Source: Fulvivirga lutimaris (GTDB taxonomy: Bacteria; Bacteroidota; Bacteroidia; Cytophagales; Cyclobacteriaceae). Taken from it: 57,737 nucleotides of DNA. Each line of letters starts with the position of its first letter. Within the stretch, counting starts at the first letter, position 1. Under the pieces are notes generated by a model, which was given only the letters and a program-made list of their open reading frames with translations, was not told the origin of the DNA and searched no databases. The position numbers were made by a program, and so were the translations under genes. Of the stretch, positions 43,380 through 51,851 are shown one piece after another. The stretch is taken from NCBI RefSeq assembly GCF_009711525.1, contig NZ_SMLV01000430.1, forward strand, positions 1 through 57,737. Reading direction: 5' to 3'.

Positions 43380-43405
43380 CGTTTCCTTTTTAATCTGTAC
43401 TGCTC

Positions 43406-44572
43406 ATGAGCGATCGCTATGCACAAAGAGGGGTTTCTGCCTCTAAAGAAGATGTTCACAATGCCATCAAAAACATTGACAAAGGGCTTTATCCCAAAGC
43501 ATTTTGTAAGATAGTCGAAGATCACCTTGGTGGTGACCCCAACTACTGCACTGTGATGCATGCCGATGGAGCCGGTACAAAGTCTTCTTTGGCCTATATC
43601 TATTGGAAAGAAACAGGTGACATCTCCGTTTGGAAGGGCATAGCACAAGATGCGATCATCATGAATACTGATGACCTAATTTGTGTTGGGGCGGTGGATA
43701 ATATTCTGCTTTCTTCTACTATCGGCAGAAACAAAAACCTGATTCCAGGAGAGGTTATCGCGGAGATTATTGAAGGTACCGAGGAGGTGCTGCACATGCT
43801 TCGTGATAATGGCATGAATATCATTAGCACTGGTGGTGAGACGGCCGATTTAGGAGATTTGGTGAGAACTATAGTCGTAGATAGCACGGTCACTGCCAGA
43901 ATGAAAAGATCAGATGTTATTGACAATAAAAATATTCAGGATGGGGATGTGATTGTGGCCTTTGAATCTTACGGTCAGGCTACTTACGAAACAGAATACA
44001 ATGGTGGAATGGGAAGTAATGGTCTTACTTCTGCCCGTCATGATATGTTTGATAAATCATATGCTACCAAATATCCTGAGACTTTTGATCCAACTGTTCC
44101 GGAAGATTTGGTATATACCGGAGGTTATAAAGTAACTGATCAAATTGATGGTGTGCCTTTAGATATGGGTAAGCTAGTGCTTTCACCTACCAGAACTTAC
44201 GGCCCAATCATGACAGCCATTCTTAAAGAATACAAGGGTCAAATTCATGGTGCAGTGCACTGCAGTGGTGGTGCACAAACCAAAGTGCTTCACTTTGTGG
44301 ATAATGTACATGTGATCAAAGACAATCTTTTCGAAATCCCACCATTATTCCAGGCCATACATGAGCAAAGCGGTACGGACTGGAAGGAAATGTATAAGGT
44401 GTTCAACATGGGCCACAGACTAGAATTGTACGTGCCAGAAAGCATCGCTCAGGATTTAATATCAATTGGAGCATCGTTCAACATCAGAGGCAAAATCATT
44501 GGTAGAGTAGAAGGAGCAGACAAGGCTCAGGTAACTGTAAAAAGTGAAAAGGGCGAGTTTGTTTATAACTAA
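43406..44572 (+). CDS. purM: Phosphoribosylformylglycinamidine cyclo-ligase (AIR synthetase)
   Basis: PurM (388 residues) closes FGAM with ATP to form AIR, the substrate of PurK. The nucleotide-binding N-terminus has VMHADGAGTKSSLAYIY (about 49-65) and the strand-helix GGETADLGDLV with conserved Glu. The C-terminal half shows MGHRLELYVP, typical of AIRS_C. It is some 40 residues longer than E. coli PurM, mainly by insertions, as in other Bacteroidota. Its end overlaps by 4 bases the end of a convergent sensor kinase. It is distant from purE/purK in the window, so purine genes are split. Confidence 0.9.
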   Translation: MSDRYAQRGVSASKEDVHNAIKNIDKGLYPKAFCKIVEDHLGGDPNYCTVMHADGAGTKSSLAYIYWKETGDISVWKGIAQDAIIMNTDDLICVGAVDNILLSSTIGRNKNLIPGEVIAEIIEGTEEVLHMLRDNGMNIISTGGETADLGDLVRTIVVDSTVTARMKRSDVIDNKNIQDGDVIVAFESYGQATYETEYNGGMGSNGLTSARHDMFDKSYATKYPETFDPTVPEDLVYTGGYKVTDQIDGVPLDMGKLVLSPTRTYGPIMTAILKEYKGQIHGAVHCSGGAQTKVLHFVDNVHVIKDNLFEIPPLFQAIHEQSGTDWKEMYKVFNMGHRLELYVPESIAQDLISIGASFNIRGKIIGRVEGADKAQVTVKSEKGEFVYN

Positions 44573-46578
44573 CGATGCAGCTCCGGAATTTCCACATTAA
44601 AAGTGCTTCCCTTACCTACTTCACTGGAAAGTGAGATGGTGCCGTGCAGTTTATCAACAAGGGTTTTTACCAAAGACAGTCCAAGGCCATTGGAAGCTTC
44701 ACCAGCAGTTGGTTTGGCAGACAGCGGTTTAAATTTCTGATAAAGATTTTTCTTGTCATCTTCAGTAAACCCAGGCCCGTGATCTTTAACTGAGATCTTT
44801 AGAGCATTAGAATTTTTAAAGGCCCTCACCTCCACAGCCGAATCCTTGCTTGAGTATTTAATGGCATTAGAGATGAGATTATCAATAATCCGTTCTAGAA
44901 AAAGCTGATTGGTGACAAAATTACTATCCAGCTTCAGGTCACTTTTCAGGTCGATGCTTTTTGCCTTTGCATCATCAGCATAGTTTTCAATTTTTGTTCG
45001 GAACAGTTGCTGAAGATCAACAGAGTTGATGTTAGCGAGAACTTCTCCGGTTTCAAGCCTGCTTACTTCCAATATATTTTTGATCAATGCCAAACCCGAG
45101 CTGCTCATGTCTTGCATCATTTTGATATACTGCTCTTCCTGACCTTTATCGATCTTGGCCAAATCACAGAGGCCATAAATCCGGTTGAAGGGTGCCTTTA
45201 AATCATGGGCAAGAATGTTCATTAATGTATCCTTTTCAAGGTTAATGTCTGCTAACTTATCCTTCTGCTGGGTCAGGAGTAGGTTATCTCTTTTGCGTCT
45301 GTATGAGTAGATCATGAACATTACCAAAAGCACAAACATTAAAGCTGCAATACCTAAAAGCGCATAATTTCTTAAGTTTTGCTCTTCTATAAGCTCTTCA
45401 TTTTTTTGCTGCTCAATGCGCAGTAATTCATTTTCGCGAGCTCGTGTTTCCAGTGCTATTCTTGACTCGTGCTGTTGTGCCAAACGCGCTTTTTCAGTAT
45501 CTAGAAAGCGCTTTTCAATCTCGTTATACTTTTTAAAATTTTCATAAGCAGTGGTTATATCACCTTTTTTCTCATAGTTTTTTGAAAGGTTTAAATAACC
45601 TTCTCGTAGCTCTTTCATAAAAGCTGACTTTTCCGCGGCCACTACTACCTTTTTGTCATATTTGATTGCCTCATCATATTTTTTCAGGTCATAATTTAGC
45701 CTGCCCAATTCCAAATAAACCTTCATGAAAAGGTTTTGATTGCTAATGCTCTCAGCAGTGCTTTGTGCCATGTTCATTAGTTCCTGAGCTTTGGCATATT
45801 CCCCTTTCTGTCTGTAAAGGCTCGCTATTTCGGTATTTACCTCAGCTTTTAACACCATATTGGCGGTAACCTGCTGGCTATATTTTTGTGCACTTTGCAA
45901 GGTGGTAAAAGCCTTATCTGGTTTACCCCAATCATTATATATTTTGGCAAGCTCTAAATAGCTAAATGCAACTCCAGCCCATAACTCCTCTTGCATTCTG
46001 AGCTCCAGCCCTTGCTTACACATCTCTTCGGCACGCACAAAGTTCTTCTGACTCTGGTAAAAGGTGGCCAGACTGGAATAGATATAAGCCAAGCCAACAT
46101 TGTCGTTTAGGTTTTGAAAATATATTAAGGCTTCATCATAATATTCAATGGCCTTATCATAAGCAGCAGTACCCTCATATAGTCGGCCCAGGCTGTTGAG
46201 CGCGTGTGCATATTGGAGACTATCTTGCTGTTTAAATGCCTGCTCTTTGGCCTGTTCATGATAATCATAAGAAAACAGATAATCACCTTTGTACAAATAG
46301 GCGACTCCTAAAAAGTTATAGCATTCAGGTAGCAGCTCAAGGTTGTTACTTTCATCAATGAGTAACCTTGACTTGTTTAGGAAATAGATAGAGCTGTCCG
46401 GATGAAGCTTTCTGTACTGCCAACCAAGCTGATTGTAAATCGCGATTTTTTGATCAATACTAACATTATTTGCAACAGTCTTTAAGCTATCGATTAATTG
46501 CATATTCTGACCTGTTGCCTTGGCGGCAAAAAGGAGTATTATGCTCAATATCAGTAAGTTATTGCCCAATCGGATCAC
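44569..46578 (-). CDS. TPR-containing sensor histidine kinase
   Basis: This 669-residue two-component sensor starts at GTG (46578) with a signal peptide, then about eight TPRs in the periplasm (residues 45-350), a membrane helix (about 405-426) and a cytosolic kinase. The phospho-accepting His458 lies in NILAHDLKAPFNRIY, an HDLKAP variant of the H box. The catalytic domain has the N box DNLISNAIKYSS, G1 DHGPGF, and G2 NGLGLSLVK. No response regulator gene is next to it, so its partner is elsewhere. Its end overlaps purM convergently by 4 bases. Confidence 0.92.
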   Translation of the reverse strand: MIRLGNNLLILSIILLFAAKATGQNMQLIDSLKTVANNVSIDQKIAIYNQLGWQYRKLHPDSSIYFLNKSRLLIDESNNLELLPECYNFLGVAYLYKGDYLFSYDYHEQAKEQAFKQQDSLQYAHALNSLGRLYEGTAAYDKAIEYYDEALIYFQNLNDNVGLAYIYSSLATFYQSQKNFVRAEEMCKQGLELRMQEELWAGVAFSYLELAKIYNDWGKPDKAFTTLQSAQKYSQQVTANMVLKAEVNTEIASLYRQKGEYAKAQELMNMAQSTAESISNQNLFMKVYLELGRLNYDLKKYDEAIKYDKKVVVAAEKSAFMKELREGYLNLSKNYEKKGDITTAYENFKKYNEIEKRFLDTEKARLAQQHESRIALETRARENELLRIEQQKNEELIEEQNLRNYALLGIAALMFVLLVMFMIYSYRRKRDNLLLTQQKDKLADINLEKDTLMNILAHDLKAPFNRIYGLCDLAKIDKGQEEQYIKMMQDMSSSGLALIKNILEVSRLETGEVLANINSVDLQQLFRTKIENYADDAKAKSIDLKSDLKLDSNFVTNQLFLERIIDNLISNAIKYSSKDSAVEVRAFKNSNALKISVKDHGPGFTEDDKKNLYQKFKPLSAKPTAGEASNGLGLSLVKTLVDKLHGTISLSSEVGKGSTFNVEIPELHR

Positions 46579-46710
46579 GTGTGGAAAATAGTAAAAATTT
46601 AACTCAGAAAATATAAATTCATGGTAATATGTGGCTTACAGGGTAAGATTTTTTAGTTTCAAGTCGTTTATGCGGAAAATGGTTTATACAATGTTCACAA
46701 ACGTTATAAA

Positions 46711-48582
46711 ATGAAACTTAAATTAATCGCTCTTATTTCCTTATTGCTACCAGCTTGCGCTATGGAAAGTCATGAAGAGAGTAAGGAAACCAACAAAGAA
46801 ATAATAATGGATCAGCATAGTTATGCAAAACCTGCCGAATCGGTTGTTACTCACCTGAAATGGAATGCAGTAGTCGACTTCGAAAATAAGAAAATAGATG
46901 GAGTTGCAACATTGCATCTTAAAAATGGTGATGATGCTAAAGAAGTGGTTCTGGATACCAAAGCGCTTAAGATCGAGAAAGTGCTGGTGGGTAAAAAAGA
47001 AGCAAAATTTACATTAGGTGAAGCCGATAAAAACATGGGAAGTGCCTTAACCATTCCTATTAAATCATCAACGGATTCTGTGACTATCCATTATTCTACT
47101 TCAACGGATGCTGAAGCATTGCAATGGCTTACACCAATGCAAACAGCAGGCAAGAAGCATCCTTTCTTGTTTACTCAGTCACAGGCAATATTGGCCAGAA
47201 GCTGGGTGCCTATTCAGGATTCGCCTGGTATAAGATTTACCTACGAAGCGGATGTCAAAGTTCCTTCTGAGCTCTTGGCATTGATGAGCGCTGAAAACCC
47301 TCAAGAAAAAAATACAAAAGGAGAGTACCATTTTGTAATGGACAAGCCAATACCCGCTTACCTTTTGGCCCTTTCAGTAGGAGACTTAGAATTTGAGCCT
47401 ATAGGAGATAGATCAGGGGTTTATGCAGAGCCATCAGTTATTGATGCCGCTGCCTTTGAGTTCGAAGATTTGGAGGAAATGATATCTGCTGCTGAGTCGC
47501 TCTATGGACCATATCAATGGGGGCGTTACGACTTACTGGTTTTACCACCGAGCTTTCCTTTTGGTGGCATGGAAAACCCTAAACTTACTTTTGCTACGCC
47601 CACCATTTTAGCCGGTGATAAATCGCTTACTTCATTAGTTGCACATGAGCTGGCGCATTCATGGTCTGGCAATTTGGTGACTAATGCTACATGGAATGAC
47701 TTCTGGCTTAACGAGGGGTTTACGGTTTATTTTGAAAATAGAATCATGGAGAAAATGTATGGCCGTGATTTTTCTGAGATGGAAGCTAGCCTCGCATATC
47801 AGGGACTTGTTGCCGAAATTGCAGACATGAAAAATAACGGATCAGGTGATGACACAAGATTGAAATTGGATCTGTCTAACAGAAACCCTGATGATGGAGT
47901 AACCTCAATTGCCTATGACAAAGGTTATTTGTTTTTAAGAAGTCAGGAGGAGAAGGTAGGTAGAGAGAAGTTTGATATTTTCTTAAAGGACTATTTTACC
48001 AGTAATGCCTTTTCCGTGATGACAACAGAAAATTTCATCAGACAACTTGATGAGAAGCTTTATAAAAAGAATGGCCTTGAGATGGATACCGCTAAAATTA
48101 AAGAGTGGATATATCAGCCAGGTTTACCGGCTGATGCTCCAAAACCAACCTCTGACAAATTCGCTAAAGTTGATGAGCAGATGAGCAGGTTTTTAACAGA
48201 AACTAAAGCTTCAGATCTTGAAGTAGAAGGTTGGTCTTCACAGGAATGGTTACATTTTGTAAGATCAATTCCAGCGAATTTGACCAAAGACCAAATGAAG
48301 GCTTTGGATGATGCTTTTGGTTTTACTAAAAGTGGCAATTCTGAAGTACTTACCGAATGGCTGGTTCAGTCTATTAGGCATAATTATGAGGCTTCATTTG
48401 ATGAGCTCATTCACTTTTTGGTGAATACCGGAAGGCGAAAGTTCTTAATGCCTTTATACCAGGAAATGGTGAATTCAGAGTGCTGTGCATCTATGGCAAC
48501 GAGTATATATACTACTGCCAGGCCAAATTATCACTTTGTTTCAACCAATTCACTAGATGAGTTGTTAGATTATAGTAAATAA
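46711..48582 (+). CDS. M1 family aminopeptidase lipoprotein (LTA4 hydrolase-like)
   Basis: This 623-residue zinc metallopeptidase has a lipoprotein signal ending LLLPACAM. The active site HELAHSW (His312, Glu313, His316) with the third zinc ligand Glu335 in NEGF matches HExxHx18E. The exopeptidase motif reads GGMENPKLTF, as in leukotriene A4 hydrolase, and a helical C-terminal domain (about 490-623) resembles Leuk-A4-hydro_C. It would trim peptides in the periplasm or at the outer membrane. tpx follows 13 bases downstream. Confidence 0.93.
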   Translation: MKLKLIALISLLLPACAMESHEESKETNKEIIMDQHSYAKPAESVVTHLKWNAVVDFENKKIDGVATLHLKNGDDAKEVVLDTKALKIEKVLVGKKEAKFTLGEADKNMGSALTIPIKSSTDSVTIHYSTSTDAEALQWLTPMQTAGKKHPFLFTQSQAILARSWVPIQDSPGIRFTYEADVKVPSELLALMSAENPQEKNTKGEYHFVMDKPIPAYLLALSVGDLEFEPIGDRSGVYAEPSVIDAAAFEFEDLEEMISAAESLYGPYQWGRYDLLVLPPSFPFGGMENPKLTFATPTILAGDKSLTSLVAHELAHSWSGNLVTNATWNDFWLNEGFTVYFENRIMEKMYGRDFSEMEASLAYQGLVAEIADMKNNGSGDDTRLKLDLSNRNPDDGVTSIAYDKGYLFLRSQEEKVGREKFDIFLKDYFTSNAFSVMTTENFIRQLDEKLYKKNGLEMDTAKIKEWIYQPGLPADAPKPTSDKFAKVDEQMSRFLTETKASDLEVEGWSSQEWLHFVRSIPANLTKDQMKALDDAFGFTKSGNSEVLTEWLVQSIRHNYEASFDELIHFLVNTGRRKFLMPLYQEMVNSECCASMATSIYTTARPNYHFVSTNSLDELLDYSK

Positions 48583-48595
48583 TAAAAACTAAAAT

Positions 48596-49093
48596 ATGGC
48601 TACAATTACTTTAGGTGGAAAACCAACAAATACTAATGGAGACTTACCAAAAAATGGAACTCAGGCTCCAGACTTTACTTTAGTAAAAAATGATCTTTCA
48701 GAAGCATCACTAAGTGACTTTAAAGGCAAAAAGGTTGTCTTAAATATCTTTCCAAGTGTAGACACAGGTGTTTGCGCTACTTCTATCAGAAAGTTTAATG
48801 AGAAGGCCGCTTCACTTGATAACACTGTAGTGCTATGCATTTCAAAAGACCTACCATTTGCGCAGGCTAGATTTTGCGGAGCAGAAGGTATAGAAAATGC
48901 TATCACTTTATCTGGTTTCAGAAATGATTCTTATTCCAAAGATTATGGTGTGGAGTTAGTAGATGCCGGCTTTAAGGGATTGAATGCAAGAGCTGTTGTT
49001 GTTCTGGATGCTGATCATAAAGTGATACATTCTGAGCTTGTACCTGAAATTGGGCAGGAGCCAAATTATGAGGCAGCTTTAGGTGCTTTATAA
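48596..49093 (+). CDS. tpx: Thiol peroxidase
   Basis: Tpx (165 residues) is an atypical 2-Cys peroxiredoxin that reduces lipid and hydrogen peroxides. The peroxidatic Cys60 is in [13 protein letters not shown] and the resolving Cys94 is in [11 protein letters not shown], at the same spacing as the E. coli enzyme. The sequence starts [13 protein letters not shown], as in the family. No signal peptide is seen, so it is cytosolic. It is 13 bases downstream of the M1 peptidase and shares its transcript. A strong terminator follows. Confidence 0.97.
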   Translation: MATITLGGKPTNTNGDLPKNGTQAPDFTLVKNDLSEASLSDFKGKKVVLNIFPSVDTGVCATSIRKFNEKAASLDNTVVLCISKDLPFAQARFCGAEGIENAITLSGFRNDSYSKDYGVELVDAGFKGLNARAVVVLDADHKVIHSELVPEIGQEPNYEAALGAL

Positions 49094-49104
49094 GTAATCA
49101 AATG

Positions 49105-49146
49105 ACACCTCCTATAACCTCTTGAGTAGAATTAGGAGGTGTTTTT
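49105..49146. terminator. Intrinsic terminator between tpx and PAS kinase
   Basis: ACACCTCCTA and TAGGAGGTGT form a 10-base perfect stem with an 18-base loop, followed on the plus strand by TTTT. It terminates tpx and also lies in the path of the convergent kinase. Confidence 0.85.
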
Positions 49147-49147
49147 A

Positions 49148-51010
49148 TCATTCCTCAGGCTCCTCTTCATCCAAAGTTCTAAGTGGTAGCTCGATCTCAA
49201 TTTTAGTGCCTTCACCAAGCTTACTTTGAATATCTATGGTTCCCCCAAGTCGGTCTATAGATTGTTTAACGATATACATTCCTAAACCCGACCCGTCCGA
49301 CTGCTCTGTGGCACGGTAGAACATGTCAAATACTTTCCCCAGATATTCTTCAGAAATCCCTATACCATTATCTTCAAACACAAGAGTGGCCTTTGTTTTT
49401 AGAATCTTGATTTTGATTGAAAGCTTGTTGGTGCACAACTCTTGATTTCGGTATTTAATGGCATTGGACAAGATATTGCCCAGAATAATCTTTAATCTCA
49501 GTTGATCGGTAATTAAAGTGCTGGTGTCACCAGTAATTTTTGTGGTAATCTTCATTCTTTTGAAGCCCTCTAAAAATTCCAGTCCTTCAATATTTTCTTT
49601 TATTAAAGCCCCAATGTCTACCACCTCATTTTTAATGCCCATTCTGCTGGCTCGGGAATAGTTGAGCATAGACTTAATGAACTCATCCATTTTCAGGATT
49701 CGATCTTCTATCTTATCGATGAATTCAAGTTTGGCTGTTGGAGACTCAAGTTTATAAAGATTCACCAACCCCAGCACCGAGCGCAAAGGTGAGCGCAGGT
49801 CATGAGAGGTTCTGTAAACCAGCTGATCCAGCTCGAAATTTCTATCAGAAAGTTCATCTAATGTTTTAACCAGACTCTCACTATTCGCTCTTAAGGCATC
49901 ATTTGATTCTTCCAGTTCCTTCTCCTGCTGTGCTAGCTCCTGATTTCTTTTTAGCAGCTCTTCATTTAGTTTGTTAAGTTTTTCCTGATAGATTTTCTCT
50001 TCTGTAATATCCCTGACAGCACCATCATACACTTCATTACCATCTTCATCGGTAGTAATAAGATAGGTGTTCAGGCCCCAAAAAGTTGAGCCATCCTTTC
50101 GTTTAAATAACGTTTCTTCATTTGATCGTTCTTCATCCTTACTCATGATATGGATTGGCTCCTCACGAGAAGTAGGAACAGCATATAAGTTGATAGATTT
50201 GATCCGAAGGATCTCCTCAGGGCTAGAGTAACCAAACATTTTGGCAAAGGCTTTATTGACATATATCAATCCGCCTTTTTTATAACTACGGTAAATACCT
50301 TCAGATAAGTTGGTGTTGATTGACTCAAGTAAGCGTTGGCTTTCGTAAATCTTCTTTTGAATCTTCTTTTCCTCTGTAATATCTCTGATGGCCCCATCAA
50401 AGACGGCCTCTCCCTTTTCATCAATAGTCAGGTAGTAGCTATTCAAGCCCCAAAAGGTGCTGCCATCTTTACGCTTATAAAGTACCTCCTGATTGGATCG
50501 TGACTTGTCTTTTACAATGTCCTTGGTCAATCCTTTCCTTGAGGTAGGATTGGCATAAAGCTCTATTGATGGTGTTTCAAGCATCTCCGAAACTGAATCG
50601 TAACCAAAAAGCTTTACAAAGGACTGGTTTACGTAAACCAAACCTCCTACTGCATGACTGCGGTATATGCCCTCTGATAAATTGGTGTTGATAGAATTGA
50701 TTAACTCCTGACTTTGAGCAATCTCTCTTTGAGAGTTAAATAATCTTTTGGCGCTAAGCTTTAGTTGCTTGTTAGACTGCTCTAGTTGCTTCTCTTTTTT
50801 GGCGAGTTCATTATTTTGAATAACGAGCTTTTCATTAAGTTTTTTTAATGTGGCATCGGCATCAATGGTGTTATCAATCTCTTCAGCTAACTCCACAGCT
50901 TTGGAAATATCAGGTACAACATGCTCTTGTATATATCTGACAGCCTTTAATTTAGCTCCCTCGAGCAACAAGTTTTCTATGTATTTCTGATGTTTCTTAG
51001 CCAAGACCAT
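49148..51010 (-). CDS. Dual-PAS sensor histidine kinase
   Basis: This 620-residue soluble kinase has an N-terminal coiled coil (about 60-100), PAS1 (104-214) and PAS2 (228-338), a second coiled coil, then HisKA with His403 in TSHDLRSPLRSV. The ATPase domain has the N box LGNILSNAIKYRN, G1 FEDNGIGIS and G2 DGSGLGMYIV. The two PAS domains align without gaps over about 118 residues at a repeat length of 124, roughly 60 percent identical by eye (KRKDGSTFWGLN identical). No membrane segment is seen, so the signal is cytosolic. No response regulator is adjacent. Confidence 0.93.
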   Translation of the reverse strand: MVLAKKHQKYIENLLLEGAKLKAVRYIQEHVVPDISKAVELAEEIDNTIDADATLKKLNEKLVIQNNELAKKEKQLEQSNKQLKLSAKRLFNSQREIAQSQELINSINTNLSEGIYRSHAVGGLVYVNQSFVKLFGYDSVSEMLETPSIELYANPTSRKGLTKDIVKDKSRSNQEVLYKRKDGSTFWGLNSYYLTIDEKGEAVFDGAIRDITEEKKIQKKIYESQRLLESINTNLSEGIYRSYKKGGLIYVNKAFAKMFGYSSPEEILRIKSINLYAVPTSREEPIHIMSKDEERSNEETLFKRKDGSTFWGLNTYLITTDEDGNEVYDGAVRDITEEKIYQEKLNKLNEELLKRNQELAQQEKELEESNDALRANSESLVKTLDELSDRNFELDQLVYRTSHDLRSPLRSVLGLVNLYKLESPTAKLEFIDKIEDRILKMDEFIKSMLNYSRASRMGIKNEVVDIGALIKENIEGLEFLEGFKRMKITTKITGDTSTLITDQLRLKIILGNILSNAIKYRNQELCTNKLSIKIKILKTKATLVFEDNGIGISEEYLGKVFDMFYRATEQSDGSGLGMYIVKQSIDRLGGTIDIQSKLGEGTKIEIELPLRTLDEEEPEE

Positions 51011-51115
51011 TCGGTAATATAAGACAAAATCATAATAAAATGGCTGAATCAGGCCTTCGGATTTAATTGCGATAAATATAAATTAAGACCTGTATTTTTA
51101 ATGATGGCTACTGAT

Positions 51116-51123
51116 TAGCTTTG
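51116..51123 (+). promoter_or_regulatory. Candidate -7 box for cysteine-cluster gene
   Basis: TAGCTTTG matches TAnnTTTG, 17 bases before the ATG at 51141; the same octamer recurs at 51827. Confidence 0.45.
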
Positions 51124-51140
51124 CATCGCCTCTGGGCGCT

Positions 51141-51731
51141 ATGTCAATTTATAGGAAAGTTCAGGCTGTTGAAAAGGTATTCAAGGCGCTGGAAAAGGAA
51201 CTGGCCTCCTTCAAAAACGGAACAGGATTAAATTGCTTATCAGGCTGCGGACTTTGCTGCCTGAACCCTAATATCACGGCCACCCCACTGGAGTTTCTTC
51301 CTTTTGCTTACGAATTATATAAAAATGATCTTGCTTATCAGTGGTTAGAGGAGGTGCAAGCTTCTGAAACGACCATGTGTAAAATTCTTAGGCCGATGAG
51401 GGTAGAAGGAGAGCCTGGGTTTTGTTCACAATACCAATACCGTGGATTAATTTGCAGGCTTTTTGGATTTGCTGCTAGCAGAAACAAAATGAGTGAGCTA
51501 GAATTGGCTACTTGTAAGACGATAAAGACTGAATTTCCCGAGCAATATCAAACCGCTAAAGATGTGGTTAAAGCTGGCGGCAGGGTTCCAATTATGACAG
51601 ATTTTTATCATCAATTAAGAGCCATTGATACCGAGCTTGGCAGACAATTAATGCCAATTAATGTGGCCATTGAAGAAGCTCTCAAAGTGGTTTTGAGTTA
51701 TTATGCCTATCGTAGGCCAAGAAGAGCATAA
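51141..51731 (+). CDS. YkgJ family cysteine-cluster protein
   Basis: This 196-residue protein has the family Cys set: Cys32, Cys36, Cys39 and Cys40 in LNCLSGCGLCCLNPN, and later MCKILRP, GFCSQY, LICRLFG and ATCKTI. YkgJ-type proteins bind a metal cluster (zinc or iron-sulfur), and most are of unknown function. No signal peptide is seen. A short leader with a -7 box precedes it, and an AT-rich hairpin follows. It diverges from the dual-PAS kinase by 130 bases. Confidence 0.9.
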   Translation: MSIYRKVQAVEKVFKALEKELASFKNGTGLNCLSGCGLCCLNPNITATPLEFLPFAYELYKNDLAYQWLEEVQASETTMCKILRPMRVEGEPGFCSQYQYRGLICRLFGFAASRNKMSELELATCKTIKTEFPEQYQTAKDVVKAGGRVPIMTDFYHQLRAIDTELGRQLMPINVAIEEALKVVLSYYAYRRPRRA

Positions 51732-51734
51732 CCA

Positions 51735-51752
51735 TTTTCAAATCTGAAAATA
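51735..51752 (+). terminator. Weak AT-rich hairpin after cysteine-cluster gene
   Basis: ATTTTCA and TGAAAAT form a 7-base stem with loop AATC beginning 4 bases after the stop. No T-run follows directly, so termination is doubtful. Confidence 0.35.
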
Positions 51753-51787
51753 GCTCATTTTAAGTAAATAGAGCAGTATTTTATTGC

Positions 51788-51807
51788 TCTGTAACATTCG
51801 TTACAGA
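51788..51807. promoter_or_regulatory. Palindromic operator upstream of efflux operon
   Basis: TCTGTAAC and GTTACAGA are perfect 8-base arms around ATTC. This form resembles TetR-family operators. It ends 20 bases before the -7 box at 51827, so a bound dimer would cover the -33 region. Confidence 0.6.
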
Positions 51808-51826
51808 TTTCGGTAATTCACCGATA

Positions 51827-51834
51827 TAGCTTTG
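51827..51834 (+). promoter_or_regulatory. Candidate -7 box for the TolC/RND operon
   Basis: TAGCTTTG matches TAnnTTTG, 18 bases before the TolC ATG. The -33 region overlaps the palindrome at 51788-51807. A second weak inverted repeat, TCGGT/ACCGA, lies between them. Confidence 0.5.
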
Positions 51835-51851
51835 TCGAAAATTTAAATAAA

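Larger units (their letters stand above)
42957..43405. repeat. Palindrome-rich intergenic region between htpG and purM
   Basis: No gene is visible in these 449 bases. Hairpins stand in series: CCGGAATTTCCGG near 42965, CTCCCT/AGGGAG at 42980-42995, the terminator at 43005, GGGA/TCCC around 43070, CTGGTTTGTG/CACAAACCAG at 43129-43152, GATTTA/TAAATC near 43200 and ATGCC/GGCAT near 43225-43245. The segment with CATTTCGACTGAGG resembles REP-like intergenic repeats common in Bacteroidota. It reads as degenerate mobile or REP-type sequence. Confidence 0.55.

Noticed and set aside
42957-43405. tRNA or small RNA gene in the htpG-purM gap
   Set aside because: The hairpins do not form a cloverleaf and no conserved tRNA A or B box is visible; a small RNA cannot be excluded but is not supported.
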